NCBI GenBank assembly: GCA_958450365.1
Contig: CAUEEP010000356.1
Coordinates: 49,865 to 113,864, forward strand
DNA: 64,000 nt
Origin: Mesorhabditis belari
Taxonomy: Eukaryota > Nematoda > Chromadorea > Rhabditida > Rhabditidae
Direction: 5' to 3'
Shown here: positions 1-11,830 of the stretch, in pieces
Layout of the letters: every line of letters starts with the position of its first letter
Numbering within the stretch: the first letter of the stretch is position 1
Notes under the pieces: generated by a model
Told to the model about the DNA's origin: nothing
Database searches by the model: none
Seen by the model: the letters and a program-made list of their open reading frames with translations, nothing else
Translations under genes and position numbers: made by a program

Positions 1-3000
1 CGATGATTTGCTGGTTGTCGATATCGTAGTGACAAAACGGTGATTGTAAAAGCGGTGGAACAGGATAAGATCAGAGTGACGGTTGAGAAGAAAATGCCTA
101 GAGAAATCCGCCTAGAGAAATCTCAGAGTTCAAACGCTCGCATTTAACTAGGACTGGGAATAAACTCGATTGCCAACAAAAGTTCCAAGCCTAATACCTA
201 ACTACAGGGTGATCCCAAAAGTTCCGCAAACTTAAGCAGCTAGAAAATGTTTGGCTTATTTCAAAAGTGGTAAGTGTTATATAGAGATTTAAAGCCTTAA
301 TTCTTAGCTACACTTGCATATCAAAAGCTTTCGAATTGGAGTCACACAACTCATTTGACAGGCTTTTGAGTGAACACTACTCCGTCTCTTCCCGGCACGC
401 TACCATTTTTGATGATTTTCTTTCTAAAAAGCTTTTTAAAAGAGCTTTTCTTTTGTTTATTTTATTAAAATGTAAGATTTACTATTATTTAATAACAATA
501 AGAATACCGTAAAACTTCTAATTTACGTGCATGTACGTCTATGTACATGTACGCCTATGTACATGTAAGTCTATGCACATGTCTATGTAAATGTAGCTAA
601 GAATTAAGGCTTCAAATCTCTATATAACACTTACAAATAAAATCAATTAGACATTTGTTAGCTGCTTTTACAAAAAGTTGTGCGAGAACTTTTGGGATTA
701 CCTTTAGAGACAAATCTACTAATGTGGAAAGAACTTTTCAGACAGACTAATGCCATATTACTGTCTTGAATTTATCAAGTATAGTAGACTGAATTGAATT
801 TATCAAGTACAGTAGATAAATTCAGATCCAGATCAAGCCTGGATTTGCCTACTGTACTAAACTGTACTACTGTACTAAACCCTATCTCCAAGCACTCACC
901 AATAAGCGGTAAAGCCTCTGACGTGTTCGGTGTCATTTCGGAAAGAACCGTCAAGAAGAAACAAACGGATAGGAGGATTGTGGTTTCTGAAATGAAAATT
1001 GTGTTCAAGAATTTCAAGAATTGATTGAATTGATTGAATTGATTGAATTGATTCAAGTTTTTGATCGTCAGAGCTAAATTTTCCATACGGTATCCAATTT
1101 TCTCAGCCATATCGTGAGCCGGAAGACAGAAACACATCAGAGTCATGATTGAAATCAATAAAGATGGGATGATCAAGTTGAATGCGTAGAAGAGAGTTCG
1201 ACGCTGAAGGGATTGAAAATGAATTTTGCTGAAAATCTCTTAATCTCTCTATTTTGCCAGAAAATAGAGATAAAATAGAGGGAAAATGGAGACAAAATTG
1301 AGGGAAAATTGCGCTCAAGAACCTAGTGATGCCTAGAAACGAAGAAAACTGGCTCAATTTTGTCCAGTTTTACCCAGTAAATTTGTATTCGGGGATTTTC
1401 CGGGTCGGGCAATCGATTGGAGCTATTCATGGAGCCATGGAGCTATTAATGGAGCCATGGAGCTATTAATGGAGCCATGGAGCTATTCATGGAGCCATTG
1501 AGCTATTCATGGAGTCATGGAGCTATTCATGGAGCTATGGGGCTATTCATGGAGCTATGGAGCTATTCATGGAGCTATGGAGCTATTCATGGAGCTATAG
1601 CTATTCATGGAGCTATAGCTATTCATGGAGCCATGGACCTATTCATGGAGCCATGGACCTATTCATGGAGCCATGGACCTATTCATGGAGCCATGGAGCT
1701 CTAGCCTATGCCCTGGCCATGATCCAAACCCAGCTCACCTTAATATAGATGTAAAATTTGATTGTTGGATACGGCTCTTCGCAACAAGCGTAATATTTCG
1801 TCTCACGAATCGCCGGGGCATCTAAATTTTTGAAATGTTAACAATTCATTAAAATCTACCAACAAGAAGCCATTCCCCGTTGCTCACGTAAGTTGAAAGG
1901 TCCATTGATTCACCTAAAAGGAGATTCAGTATTGCTAGCTGAATACTTTTTATCTTGGCTTACGATAATACCTGGAATGTTACAGTTTATCAGTTTATCA
2001 CTGAAGTTTATCACTAGCTTATCACCAATCCATTACCAGATTCCTCAGTATCGATTAATAAATCAATCGCTTTGCCGTGATAAGACCATGAGCCGAATTT
2101 CATGAAACACGTCTGCGAATCGAATGGAAACCAAGTGATGTCAATCTGGATTGAAAATCAGCTAGATCAGAACCAAGTTGGCCTGTTAGATCAAGACGAA
2201 GCCAGAACCAAACCTGAGTCAGCCAAGGATCAGGTTGGCAGGTCTAACCAGCACTTGGTTTTTCACAACTAGAACCAGGCCAGGGCCAGACCCGGCTTGT
2301 GGTCTTAGACTTAGGCTTAGGCTTAGGCCAGGCCTGGTTTGTGGTCTGGCCAGGGCCAGGCCTGGCTTGTGGCCCTATTCCAAGCCAAGCCTAGTGGCCC
2401 TATCCCAAGCGAAGCCTAGTGGCCCTATTCCAAGCCAGGCCTAGTGGCCCTATCCCAAGCGAAGCCTAGTGGCCCTATCCCAAGCCAAGCCTAGTGGCCC
2501 TATTCCAAGCCAAGCCTAGTGGCCCTATCCCAAGCCAAGCCTAGTGGCCCTATTCCAAGCCAAGCCTAGTGGCCCTATCCCAAGTCAAGCCTAGTGGCCC
2601 TATTCCAAGCCAAGCCTAGTCCAAAATGTAACACGAAGTGCAAAAATGTTGACTGGGTCTGATCCAGATCTGTTCTTGATCCTGATCCTGATTCCAGTCC
2701 GGCTCTGACCTGATCAAGTCTAGTCTGGCCCTGATCCTTGTGTGATCTGACTTGATCCTGGCCTTGCCCAAAAGATTTCCAATTGAACATTCACCGTACA
2801 CATCCAATTCACCGTACACATCCAATTCACCGTACACATCCAATTCATCGTGCACAAACCTTGCAAGTCACTTTGAAAACCCCAGGCGGTACCCATTGAA
2901 TCTCGCCAGTGTTCGAGACAACCATATTGCTTTTGAACATCGAATCGAATTGCTCGTCGGCGCTGAAAATGAGTGTGTGAATGAGAAAGATAGCCTAATA

Positions 3001-5906
3001 ACAAATGCAATGAGTGGCCAATGAAAGAAGCTTTGAGATAAGAGAAAAACTCAAAAACAACACTTTTTAAGCTTAGAGGTGATTTGACCCGTCAGCGCTT
3101 CAGATTCAAAGTCTTGTAGGCACTTTTGAATCAACCCTGGACAGGACAAATGCTTTTGACTTGAATTCGGCTAGGCTTAAGCTAATGAAAACTTGTTTTT
3201 ATTAGCCTTAAATTTGTTTGGTTTTTGTTTAAAGTTTATCAAAATGATCAATCTGTTGTACAGTAACATATCCGGTCTTCACAACGATTCTCCGCAACTT
3301 TTTAACGGTTAGTCAACGGTTAGTCAACTAGAGAAGGTCACCAAATCAAGGTGAAATTTCAACACGAGACCTATCCTATCCTGTTGAGTTTTTCACACGC
3401 TTTCCAAATCCTAGTGCTTTTCCCTAGTCCATCCTGGTACTCGGGAGGTCAAGAGTTCAAGCCTACCGGCTAGATTAATGATGAATGATTAGATTTTCCA
3501 GAAATTGCGATTATTCGGTTTTTTTCTCATTGATTAGGGCTTAGAAGTTGGAGTGCTGGGGTTGTTTGTATTGTTGTTTGTATTGTTGTTTGTATTGTTG
3601 TTTGTATTGTTGTTTCTATTGTTGTTTGTATTGTTGTTTGTATTGTTGTTTGTATTGTTTGTACCAAATTATTCATGTGAATAAATGTATTTTTATACTT
3701 GTTTAGTTTTGTTTAAGTTTATCAAAATGATCAACCTGTTGTACAGTAACACATCCGGTCTCCACAATGGTCCTCCATCTTCAGATGTAGCAAATCGCAC
3801 GGAAGTAATGTTTTCGAATCGTGATGGACTCCAGCGTAGTCGGTAATCTTTCCATTTCTAAGATTTACAGAATCATTTCAGTAGATAAATAGTTAAAGCA
3901 TAGCTTTGGATAGCTTTGGATAGCTCTGGATACAAAATAGACAGTTTGTTAGTTTAGATAAAAATAGACAAGCAGCTAGTGGAAGGAGAAATTCAATCTG
4001 CCAGAGTACAAAGAGCAAAGTACAAAGAGCAAAGTGCTTTGTACTCTAGCAGTGCTTTGTACTCTAGCAGGCACTCTGGCAGTGCTTTGTACTCTAGCAG
4101 TGCTTTGTACTCTGGCAATGCTTTGTACTCTGGCAATGCTTTGTACTCTAGCAGTGCTTTGTACTCTAGCAGTGCTTTGTACTCTAGCAGTGCTTTGTAC
4201 TCTAGCAGTGCTTTGTACTCTAGCAGTGCTTTGTACTCTGGCAGTGCTTTGTACTCTGGCAGGCACTCTGGCAGTGCTTTGTACTCTAGCAGGTACTCTG
4301 GCAGTGCTTTGTGCTCTAGCAGTGCTTTGTACTCTAGCAGTGCTTTGTACTCTAGCAGTGCTTTGTACTCTGGCAGTGTTTTGTACTCTGGCAGTGCTTT
4401 GTACTCTGGCAGGCACTCTGGCAGTGCTTTGTACTCTAGCAGGTACTCTGGCAGTGCTTTGTACAGAGAACAAAGTGCTTTGTGCTTTGTTAGAAACGCA
4501 CGGAAACTGGCAGAGGATTACACCCATCCAGTGTACCAAATCCCTTGCATTTTCAAGAGCTCAAAGTGTACTTTGAGCTCTTGAAAGCTCTGAACTCCGA
4601 ACAAAACTCCGAACTCACGAATTGCAGCCACGCGTTCACTTCGATGATTTGATCCTTTTCGTTCTATAAAGTTCTATATTTTTCAAATTTCTAATCAATT
4701 TCTAATTAAATTTACAAAACTTTTAACTTACAAAGTACATAAAATAGAACTTAACACTCACCACATCGATAATTTGCTGCAAGAAAACTTTCATCGAAAC
4801 ATTCAATGCTCGTTCGGGATCGCGCACCGGTCGCACCAATGGGTTGTACTTGGCTTGTAGAGCTCTGAAATTTACAATCAAAATTTTTGTTACCGATTTA
4901 ATTGGCGCGGAAACGTCTGGAAAAGGAAAAAGTGACAAAAAAGCGCCAATTTTTCATCATTTTTCAATCATTTTTTCTAAGCGCTGGTTAAAGTTAAAAA
5001 TATGTGTTATATCTCAAAAATTGCCTATTCTCTCTACTTTAATTTGATACCAAAACGCGCAAAAATAAACGTACTGGTGTCAAGATATGAGCGTTTGTTT
5101 GAGAGCAAACTTAGACTACGCGACGCTCCTATAGGCCCTCTTCTATTAGAATATTTACGGTAATCTAATTCACTTTTTAACCGAGCCTTTAAGTTTGTTT
5201 AGTTTAAGCCTTTGTTTAGCAATAAACAAGGGGGTGGGACAAATGCGACCTTTTTTTGCGCACCTGGACATTTGCGCACCTTTTTTTTTGCTGGAAAAGG
5301 CCTTAGGAAAGGTCGTAGAGCTTCAAAAATATTTCCATATAAGGGAATCGTATGCGTAAATTCCGAATTTCGACAAATCAGACCTCGCTGACACGTCAAA
5401 TTTGGGCTAAAAGGCAAAAACTGCGAAAAAGCGTTAAGTTGCGTAGTTTTTGCCTTTTAGCCCAAATTTGACGGGTCAACGAGGTCTGATTTGTCGAAAT
5501 TCGGAATCTACGCATACGATTCCCTTCTATGAAAACATTTTTGAAGCTCTACGACCTTTCCTAAGGCCTTTTCCAGCAAAAAAAAGGTGCGCAAATGTCC
5601 AGGTGCGCAAAAAAAACGTCGCATTTGTCCCACTCCCTTATTATTCTTTTATTATTCTTTTATCTATTTCTTTTTCTATTAATTATTAATTAATATGTGT
5701 TATATCTCAAAAAAAACGCAAATTTCTCTTTTTTTTAACTTTATTGGTGCAAGATCTTTAAAGGAAATTTTTTAAAAGAAAATTTTTAAAGGAAAGAAAG
5801 GAAATTTTCTTTTTTTGTTATCTCACCTATATAAGTCACTTTCTCGTTTACTCGGCCATACGAGCGGCAAGCAAGTGGCGAAGATTAGCAGAGAATTTAT
5901 GAGCAT
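1..5906 (-). CDS. Nicotinic acetylcholine receptor alpha-type subunit (Cys-loop channel), 3' end cut by the window
   Basis: This encodes a ligand-gated cation channel subunit of the plasma membrane. Exons in coding order are 5906-5827, 4864-4762, 4663-4619, 3857-3736, 2962-2860, 2145-2037, 1913-1860, 1821-1739, 1203-1089, 986-900 and 97-1. All have GT/AG borders and matching phases, giving 332 residues. It opens with a signal peptide ([17 protein letters not shown]), then NPLVRPVR and loop A (WRPDVLLYN, about 108-116). The Cys-loop C150-x13-C164 contains WFPFDSQ. Loop B is FGSWSY, and loop C is [10 protein letters not shown] (vicinal Cys 218/219), which marks an alpha-type subunit. TM1 starts at about 234; AEKIG precedes TM2 ([14 protein letters not shown]), as in cation-selective members; TM3 follows. 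The TM3-TM4 loop and TM4 lie off the left edge. An in-frame ATG at 5954 would lengthen the N-terminus. By motif resemblance it is closest to the ACR-16/alpha7-like group, but the subtype is not certain. Confidence 0.93.
205..705. mobile_element. CAGGGTG-ended inverted-repeat element
   Basis: Left end cagggtgatcccaaaagttc, right end a diverged complement (gaacttttgggattaccttt). The inverted repeat extends inward past atatagagatttaaagcc. The loop holds a short array of tacatgta-type units. It lies in the last receptor intron seen. Confidence 0.75.
1420..1700. repeat. 20-bp minisatellite, about 14 copies
   Basis: Unit agctattcatggagccatgg with variants. It lies in the receptor intron between 1739 and 1203. 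Confidence 0.93.
2286..2625. repeat. 25-bp minisatellite after a TTAGGC tract
   Basis: Unit ccctatcccaagccaagcct plus agtgg, about ten copies from 2371. It is preceded by three TTAGGC hexamers near 2308-2325 and degenerate ggccaggcctgg units. A 3-copy 18-bp array follows at 2787-2846. It is in a receptor intron. Confidence 0.9.
3228..3300 (-). pseudogene. Partial duplicate of a receptor exon end
   Basis: This 70-bp segment (gtttatcaaaatgatcaatc, then gttgtacagtaaca) closely repeats 3712-3770, the 3' end of receptor exon 4 with its donor and first intron bases. The copy has changed coding bases and no acceptor, so it is a pseudo-exon in the next intron. Confidence 0.7.
3562..3662. repeat. 12-bp array gtattgttgttt
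   Basis: About eight tandem units in a receptor intron, next to the duplicated exon end. Confidence 0.9.
4012..4465. repeat. 18-bp minisatellite tttgtactctagcagtgc
   Basis: About 24 units, with shorter aggcactctggc variants. It lies in the receptor intron between 4619 and 3857. All three frames checked stay open on both strands because the period is a multiple of three; this is not coding. Confidence 0.93.
5219..5640. repeat. Large near-perfect palindrome (fold-back element), copy 1
   Basis: Two arms of about 205 bp meet near gcgttaagttgc (about 5432). They carry tgcgcacctggacatttgcg outward and cccaaatttgacgtgtca near the centre. No coding capacity is credible. It lies in the first receptor intron. 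Confidence 0.9.
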
Positions 5907-6434
5907 ACAAATGCCGCACACAAAAAACCCTAAATAAAAAAAAAAATTGAGCATAAAACACTCTGAAATATTTCCTGCAAAGTGTAATTTGTGCTCAAAA
6001 TCAAATGCACCTTTTCTGGTGGATAAAGAAAGTGATCGAACCAAGTATCTTGTATCTTCGTACCTTTCCTTTGTCTCTACATCCTTACATCTCTACATTT
6101 GTCTCTACGCTATGCATTTGTCGATGATTTATTGGGTCTCACTTTATCATCTGAATAAAGTATCATTGTACAGGGTGGCTACGTGTGCTAAGCATCTGGC
6201 ATAGCTTTAAACATCTGGCATAGTTTTAAACAATGTAGAAAGCATTACTACTCATCTTTTTGTATTTTAATATCCTTTTTATCATTGTCTATTCATTTTT
6301 CGTTAAAAAAAAATTAGTTTTTAACGAAAATGACAAAGACGGGTCATAGTCATGACAAAGACGTGACACAAAAAAGAAAACAGTGACACAAAAAAAGATA
6401 TTCAGCTCTAAATTTGTACCCGGGGGGTAGACAT

Positions 6435-7100
6435 GGCTATCGGATCGGATCAGGACCGATTCGATAGACCTGATTGATCAGGCTAGCCCGATCCGATCTG
6501 ATCCGATAGATTCCACCGATCTGATTCGATATGATAGATCCGATTCGATCTGATAGATCCGACCAATTCGATTCGATACGATAGATCCGACCGATCAGGC
6601 TAGCCCGATCCGATCCGATTCGATAGATCCGACCGATCAGGTTAGCCCAATCCGATCCGATAGATTCGATCGATCCGATTCGATCTGATAGATCCGACCG
6701 ATTCGATTCGAAACGATAGATCCGACCGATCAGGTTAGCCCAATCCGATCCGATAGATCCGACCGATTCGATTCGAAACGATAGATCCGACCGATCAGGC
6801 TAGCCCGATCCGATCCGATTCGATAGATCCGACCGATCAGGTTAGCCCAATTCGATCCGATAGATTCGATCGATCCGATAGATTCGATCGATCCGATTCG
6901 ATCCGATAGATCCGACCGATTCGATTCGAAACGATAGATCCGACCGATCAGGCTAGCCCGATCCGATCCGATAGATCCGATCGATCAGTCTAGCCCGATC
7001 CGATCCGATAGATCCCATCGATCAGTCTAGCCCGATCCGATTCGATAGATCCGATCGATCAGGCTAGCCCGATCCGATTCGACCCGATCTGATTTTGCCA
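6435..7100. repeat. Complex GATC-rich satellite-like array
   Basis: Higher-order units combine gatccgatccgatagatc, cgaccgatcaggctagccc and gattcgattcgaaacgatag. About 660 bp between the receptor and Wnt genes. Confidence 0.9.
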
Positions 7101-7524
7101 AAAAACCATGTCTATTTTACCCGGGGTTTTCGGGGTCGGGCAATCGATTGGCAATGTTATTATTGTTTTTTTCGGTTGCTTAAACTTATAAGAAAAAATG
7201 AGCACACCAGGAAAGGTGCGTTTACAAGTTCTGAGCACAAATTACGCACAATATGGGCTTCTCGAAGTGAAAAACTTTGTGAAATCTGTACGCAATTTCT
7301 GTTGTAGGCAATTTCTGGCGCACTGAATTCTTCTTTTTTCATGCAATGCTCTTGTTGCGAGAAAATTTGAAGAATTCAGTGCGCTTGAAAGATTTCATTT
7401 CCAGATTTAACAAAGTACACGACAAGAGATCTATCGAAAAACAAATTGTTGAAAATTTTCGATGAACGTGAAAATGGGGCTTGAAACGGCACTCATCGAA
7501 GTGGATGAGGGGATTCTGGACTCT

Positions 7525-7582
7525 CATTTCTTTTTCTTTTTCTTCTTCTTCATCTTCTTCTTCTTCTTCTTCTTCTTTTCCT
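7525..7582. repeat. Imperfect (CTT)n microsatellite
   Basis: About 55 bp of TTC/CTT triplets. The flanks at 7305-7385 carry a short inverted repeat (gcgcactgaattctt). Confidence 0.85.
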
Positions 7583-7942
7583 TTTTCTCTTTTGCTGAGT
7601 GTACAAACACTTCTAACAGAGATACACAAATAACTAAAAGACATCGGTCTTTCTTTGCAAAAAAAAGAGAAGATTCTATAGATTGAAGAAGTAAATAGTA
7701 AGACAAGACTGGAAAAAAGAGAAACTTTGAATTGAATTTGATATTGAATTTAATATTGAACTTATCTCCAAGTGTACCTTAAGAAAACAAATTGAAAATT
7801 GTTTTGCAAAAAGTTTAAAGCTTGATCGAAAGCCTATCGTAGTGTAGATTTTAATTTTAGCTCAAATTAGCCTCGCACAAATAAGCTTTTGTGAAGTTTT
7901 GAATATCTAGAAAGGATATTGCTTGGCTAAGCAATGACTAAG

Positions 7943-8252
7943 AGGCTAAGGCTCAACCTTGAGAGGCCGAGACTCAACCTTGAGAGGCCGAGACTCAACC
8001 TTGAGAGGCCGAGACTCAACCTTGAGAGGCCGAGACTCAACCTTGAGAGGCCGAGACTCAACCTTGAGAGGCCGAGACTCAACCTTGAGAGGCCGAGACT
8101 CAACCTTGAGAGGCCGAGACTCAACCTTGAGAGGCTAAGACTCAACCTTGAGAGGCCGAGACTCAACCTTGAGAGGCTAAGACTCAACCTTGAGAGGCTA
8201 AGACTCAACCTTGAGAGGCCGAGACTCAACCTTGAGAGGCCGAGACTCAACC
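7943..8252. repeat. 21-bp minisatellite, about 15 copies
   Basis: Unit gagaggccgagactcaacct plus t. Very homogeneous; the main variant is ggctaagactc. Confidence 0.95.
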
Positions 8253-8602
8253 TGCGGTTACTTTTTAACACCTAAGGGCCTTTGTGCTTGTCCCCAATAA
8301 TCAATCGAATTCAAAATCTTTTTGGACTATTTTGTAGAGGAGATTCAGGGGTTTCTAATAGTATACAAAACTTATTGGCTGAGACTTGCAGTATTTTTAT
8401 TTTTGGAATGATATTTGAGCGCTGGTTTCATTCCTGCAACCCTAATACAGAACAGAGCACGTAGAACAGACAACAAGAATACCGTATTCTCTCTAATAAT
8501 AGTGCATCCCGGCAAGCTGAGTTGATGACTATTTTACGGTTTCCAAGCTTTTGCAGAACACTCTTATCTTTTGATTTCTTCGGAATCCATCTATTTTTGA
8601 AA

Positions 8603-8773
8603 ATGCTTAAAATTCTATTTTTTACCCTGTTTACTGTAGCTTTTTCATTACCGATTGAGAATGAAATTCGACAAAATCCCCGACAAAATTCGAGCGAACT
8701 ATTGCCGAGTCTTTTTCATGGTCCTGGGAGATGGATGAGTTGGGAAAATATAAATGAAATAGATAAAGAGTAG
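8603..8773 (+). CDS. Possible small secreted peptide (56 aa), unrecognised
   Basis: An ATG-started frame has a classic signal peptide shape (MLKILFFTLFTVAFSLP) followed by a short polar segment (NSSELLPSLFHGPGRWMSW) and a TAG stop. It lies between a partial 220-bp inverted-repeat element and a 23-bp minisatellite, in the gap between the receptor and Wnt genes. An in-frame ATG at 8522 would add residues, but that start sits inside the repeat element. No family is recognised. It may be a chance ORF or a first exon. Confidence 0.3.
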   Translation: MLKILFFTLFTVAFSLPIENEIRQNPRQNSSELLPSLFHGPGRWMSWENINEIDKE

Positions 8774-8824
8774 GCATTCTAGCCAGGAGTTGAGTACAAT
8801 AGATCCAGAAATGGTTCAACTCTT

Positions 8825-9215
8825 GGATCTAAAAGCTAGACGAGGCTTGGATCTAGAGCTAGACGAGGCTTGGATCTAGAGCTAGACAAGGTTTGGATCT
8901 AGAGCTAGACAAGGCTTGGATCTAGAGCTAGACGAGGCTTGGATCTAGAGCTAGACAAGGCTTGGATCAAGAGCTAGACAAGGCTTGGATCTAGAGCTAG
9001 ACAAGGCTTGGATCTAGAGCTAGACGAGGCTTGGATCTAGAGCTAGACAAGGCTTGGATCTAGAGCTAGACAAGGCTTGGATCTAGAGCTAGACAAGGCT
9101 TGGATCTAGAGCTAGACGAGGCTTGGATCTAGAGCTAGACAAGGCTTGGATCTAGAGCTAGACAAGGCTTGGATCTAGAGCTAGACGAGGCTTGGATCTA
9201 GAGCTAGACGAGGCC
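8825..9215. repeat. 23-bp minisatellite, about 17 copies
   Basis: Unit ggcttggatctagagctaga plus caa or cga. Homogeneous. Confidence 0.95.
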
Positions 9216-9263
9216 AGATTGAAAAAAACATGGACGGACGGACAGACAAAGTTTTTTATATAT

Positions 9264-9483
9264 ACCGTATTCTTTCTAATAGTAGTGCATCCCGGTGAGC
9301 CGAGTTGGTGACGATTTTACGGTTACCAAGCTTTCGCAGAAGCTCAACACTCTTATTTCCCACAAGATCTCGTTGTCAGCTTCATTTTCCGACCCCACAT
9401 CGATAGGTTCTGATAAGTGCTTTTCGAGATTTCGACCAATTTAGGCGAAGCTTGGGCTGCACTACTATTAGAGAGAATACGGT
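9264..9483. mobile_element. 220-bp MITE, ends accgtattctctctaata, complete copy
   Basis: Near-perfect terminal inverted repeats of about 26 bp. The interior includes gatgactattttacggttt and cccacatcgataggttctga. A partial copy lies at about 8484-8565. Confidence 0.85.
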
Positions 9484-9889
9484 ATTTGGATCGATTAGAG
9501 TTTGTTGATCGTACAAATAATTATTTGGATCCATTAGAGTTTATTCCAGACTTGCCAGACTTTCTTCTTTATGGACCACCCTTTCTTTATAAAACCCCTC
9601 AAATCACTGTTTCGATATTTCGATGAACCCAGGATTGAGGTATTTCGCCCATTTCCCCCATTTCCCCCATCCACTCCTCCCAAGTTGGGTTTACGGTTGT
9701 GCGCGGCACCAAAAGAAGTCATAAAGAACCGATAAATGGTCAGCCTAAATACCCAAACGAATCACCAAATTACCCCCTCTTGCACTCTTGCAATCCTGTC
9801 TTTTTCTCAATTCACTCAAAAATTTGATTCTTTCTCTTTACCTGAATAAGTTTTACAGTACTCTGAGGTTTCTAAAAGGTTGGTGAAGC
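9484..9889. other. No gene seen; short open frame and AT-rich DNA
   Basis: Contains gatcgattagagtttgttga, a motif that also flanks the 220-bp MITEs at 25.75, 27.06 and 28.06 kb, then unremarkable sequence. Nothing convincing codes. Confidence 0.5.
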
Positions 9890-10305
9890 TACCGTAATCT
9901 CCAGCTATCTTCATCTGCAGCTACCGTAATCTCCAGCTAACTTAATCTGCAGCGATCTTAATCCGTAGCTACCGTAACCTACAGCTATCTTAATCTGCAG
10001 CTATCTTAATCTGTAGCTACCGTAACCTACAGCTATCTTCATCTGCAGCTATCTTAATCTGCAGCTATCCTAATCGGTAGCTACCTTAATCTCCAGTTAG
10101 CTTAATCTGCAGCTACCGTAACCTACAGCCAACTTAATCTGCAGCTACCGTAACCTATAGCTATCTTAATCTGTAGCTACCGTGACCTACAGCTAGCTTA
10201 ATCTGCAGCTATCTTAATCTGCAGCTATCTTAATCTGTAGCTCCCGTAACCTACAGCTATCTTAATCTGCAGCTACCGTAACCTACAGCTACCGTAATTT
10301 GTCCA
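9890..10305. repeat. 16-bp minisatellite agctaccgtaacctac / agctatcttaatctgc
   Basis: About 25 units of two interleaved types. The sequence up to 10760 is AT-rich with scattered taccgtaa motifs and no gene. Confidence 0.92.
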
Positions 10306-10763
10306 ATTTCCTCAAGTTTCATCTCATTCGCTGGGGAATCAAATTAAGAATTGAATGAAATCAAATTAACGAAGATTTAAAGAAAATATTACGGTAGCTT
10401 CTTAAAGCTATCTTTCAGCAAAAATTCAGCTTAGTAATTTTTCAAAATAGGTTTAAGAAACGACTTTTAGACTACTGGATCGTACTCTTACCGTAATCTA
10501 ATCCCTGTAGGCTAATGCGTTTCCTAAAAGGTATCTATTTTAGAAAAAAAACCGTAACTAAGCAACCACTATTGAGGAATCACACGGCTCTGTCAAAATG
10601 ATAAAAAATTGGGCTGATTTGATGAAAACTAGCGGTCTGACTACGATAGTTTTGCAAAATAGGTACCTTTTTTGAAACTAGATTATTATAAAGAACACAA
10701 TGACCAATTCGATTAATTAGATTAGGGTTACGGTAGTCGAGTTACGCTTTAAAGACTCAGGCG

Positions 10764-11305
10764 GAGTCGATCGGTTGAGTGGATCGGTTGAGTGGATCGG
10801 TTGAGTGGATCGGTTGAGTGGATCGGTTGAGTGGATCGGTTGAGTGGATCGGTTGAGTGGATCGGTTGAGTGGATCGGTTGAGTGGATCGGTTGAGTGGA
10901 TCGGTTGAGTGGATCGGTTGAGTGGATCGGTTGAGTGGATCGGTTGAGTGGATCGGTTGAGTGGATCGGTTGAGTGGATCGGTTGAGTGGATCGGTTGAG
11001 TGGATCGGTTGAGTGGATCGGTTGAGTCGATCGGTTGAGTCGATCGGTTGAGTCGATCGGTTGAGTCGATCGGTTGAGTCGATCGGTTGAGTCGATCGGT
11101 TGAGTCGATCGGTTGAGTCGATCGGTTGAGTCGATCGGTTGAGTCGATCGGTTGAGTCGATCGGTTGAGTCGATCGGTTGAGTCGATCGGTTGAGTCGAT
11201 CGGTTGAGTCGATCGGTTGAGTCGATCGGTTGAGTCGATCGGTTGAGTCGATCGGTTGAGTCGATCGGTTGAGTCGATCGGTTGAGTCGATCGGTTGAGT
11301 CGATC
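10764..11305. repeat. 13-bp minisatellite in two homogeneous blocks
   Basis: About 42 units of gatcggttgagtg, switching once near 11025 to gatcggttgagtc. Since 3 x 13 = 39, one minus-strand frame is open for 202 codons; it is not coding. Confidence 0.95.
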
Positions 11306-11448
11306 GGTCTTAAAGAGTACTCCAAAAATTGACTACGATAAATAGCACAGGAAATAAATATTAGATCTTAAGCTGACAAGGGAAAGGCAACAATAGGATG
11401 GGCTAAATGGCCCTAAAACTATTTAAAATTCAGGTGTTAATACAAATG

Positions 11449-11655
11449 AGCCTAAGCCAAAGCCTAAGCCAAAGCCAAAGCCTAAGCCAAAGCCTAAGCC
11501 TAAGCCCAAGACTAAGCCTAAGCCTAAGCCTAAGCCTAAGCCTAAGCCAAAGCCAAAGCCTAAGCCTAAGCCTTAGCCTTAGCCTTAGCCTTAGCCTTAG
11601 CCTAAGCCTACGCACTAAGTCCAAGACTAAGCCTAAGCCTAAGCCTAAATGGGGG
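11449..11655. repeat. Degenerate interstitial telomeric tract
   Basis: Runs of GCCTAA (complement of the nematode telomere hexamer TTAGGC) are interspersed with gccaaa and gccttagcc variants. This is about 200 bp of internal telomere-like sequence. Confidence 0.85.
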
Positions 11656-11751
11656 TTCAGCCCAAACCCAAATAGACTTAGTGCTAGGCGCTAGCCGCTA
11701 GCCTACGCACTAAGTCCAAGCCTAGTAAAACAAAAGTTCTGTCAAAAAAAG

Positions 11752-11830
11752 AATTGAACTCGAGCAAAAGACGGAGCGCTCGTTTTGCATGCAAGTGCTT
11801 TAGCCACTACGCCGCAAAGGCAGGTTTGTG
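11752..11830 (-). repeat. tRNA-like fragment
   Basis: On the minus strand, gcggcgtagtggctaaagca resembles a D arm and gctcgagttcaattc a T arm, with an AT-rich middle. No proper acceptor stem is seen. It resembles the modules at 44.17 and 50.57 kb. Confidence 0.5.

Noticed and set aside
2575..3010. Minus-strand frames with repeated MCTVNW peptides
   Set aside because: They are frame-shifted readings of receptor exon 2962-2860 and an adjoining three-copy 18-bp repeat.
3976..4584. Three open frames of 180-201 codons on both strands
   Set aside because: All follow the 18-bp array in a receptor intron.
10717..11325. 202-codon minus-strand frame of Thr/Gln/Pro/Ser/Asp repeats
   Set aside because: It is produced by the 13-bp array (39-bp reading period); there is no splice or family evidence.
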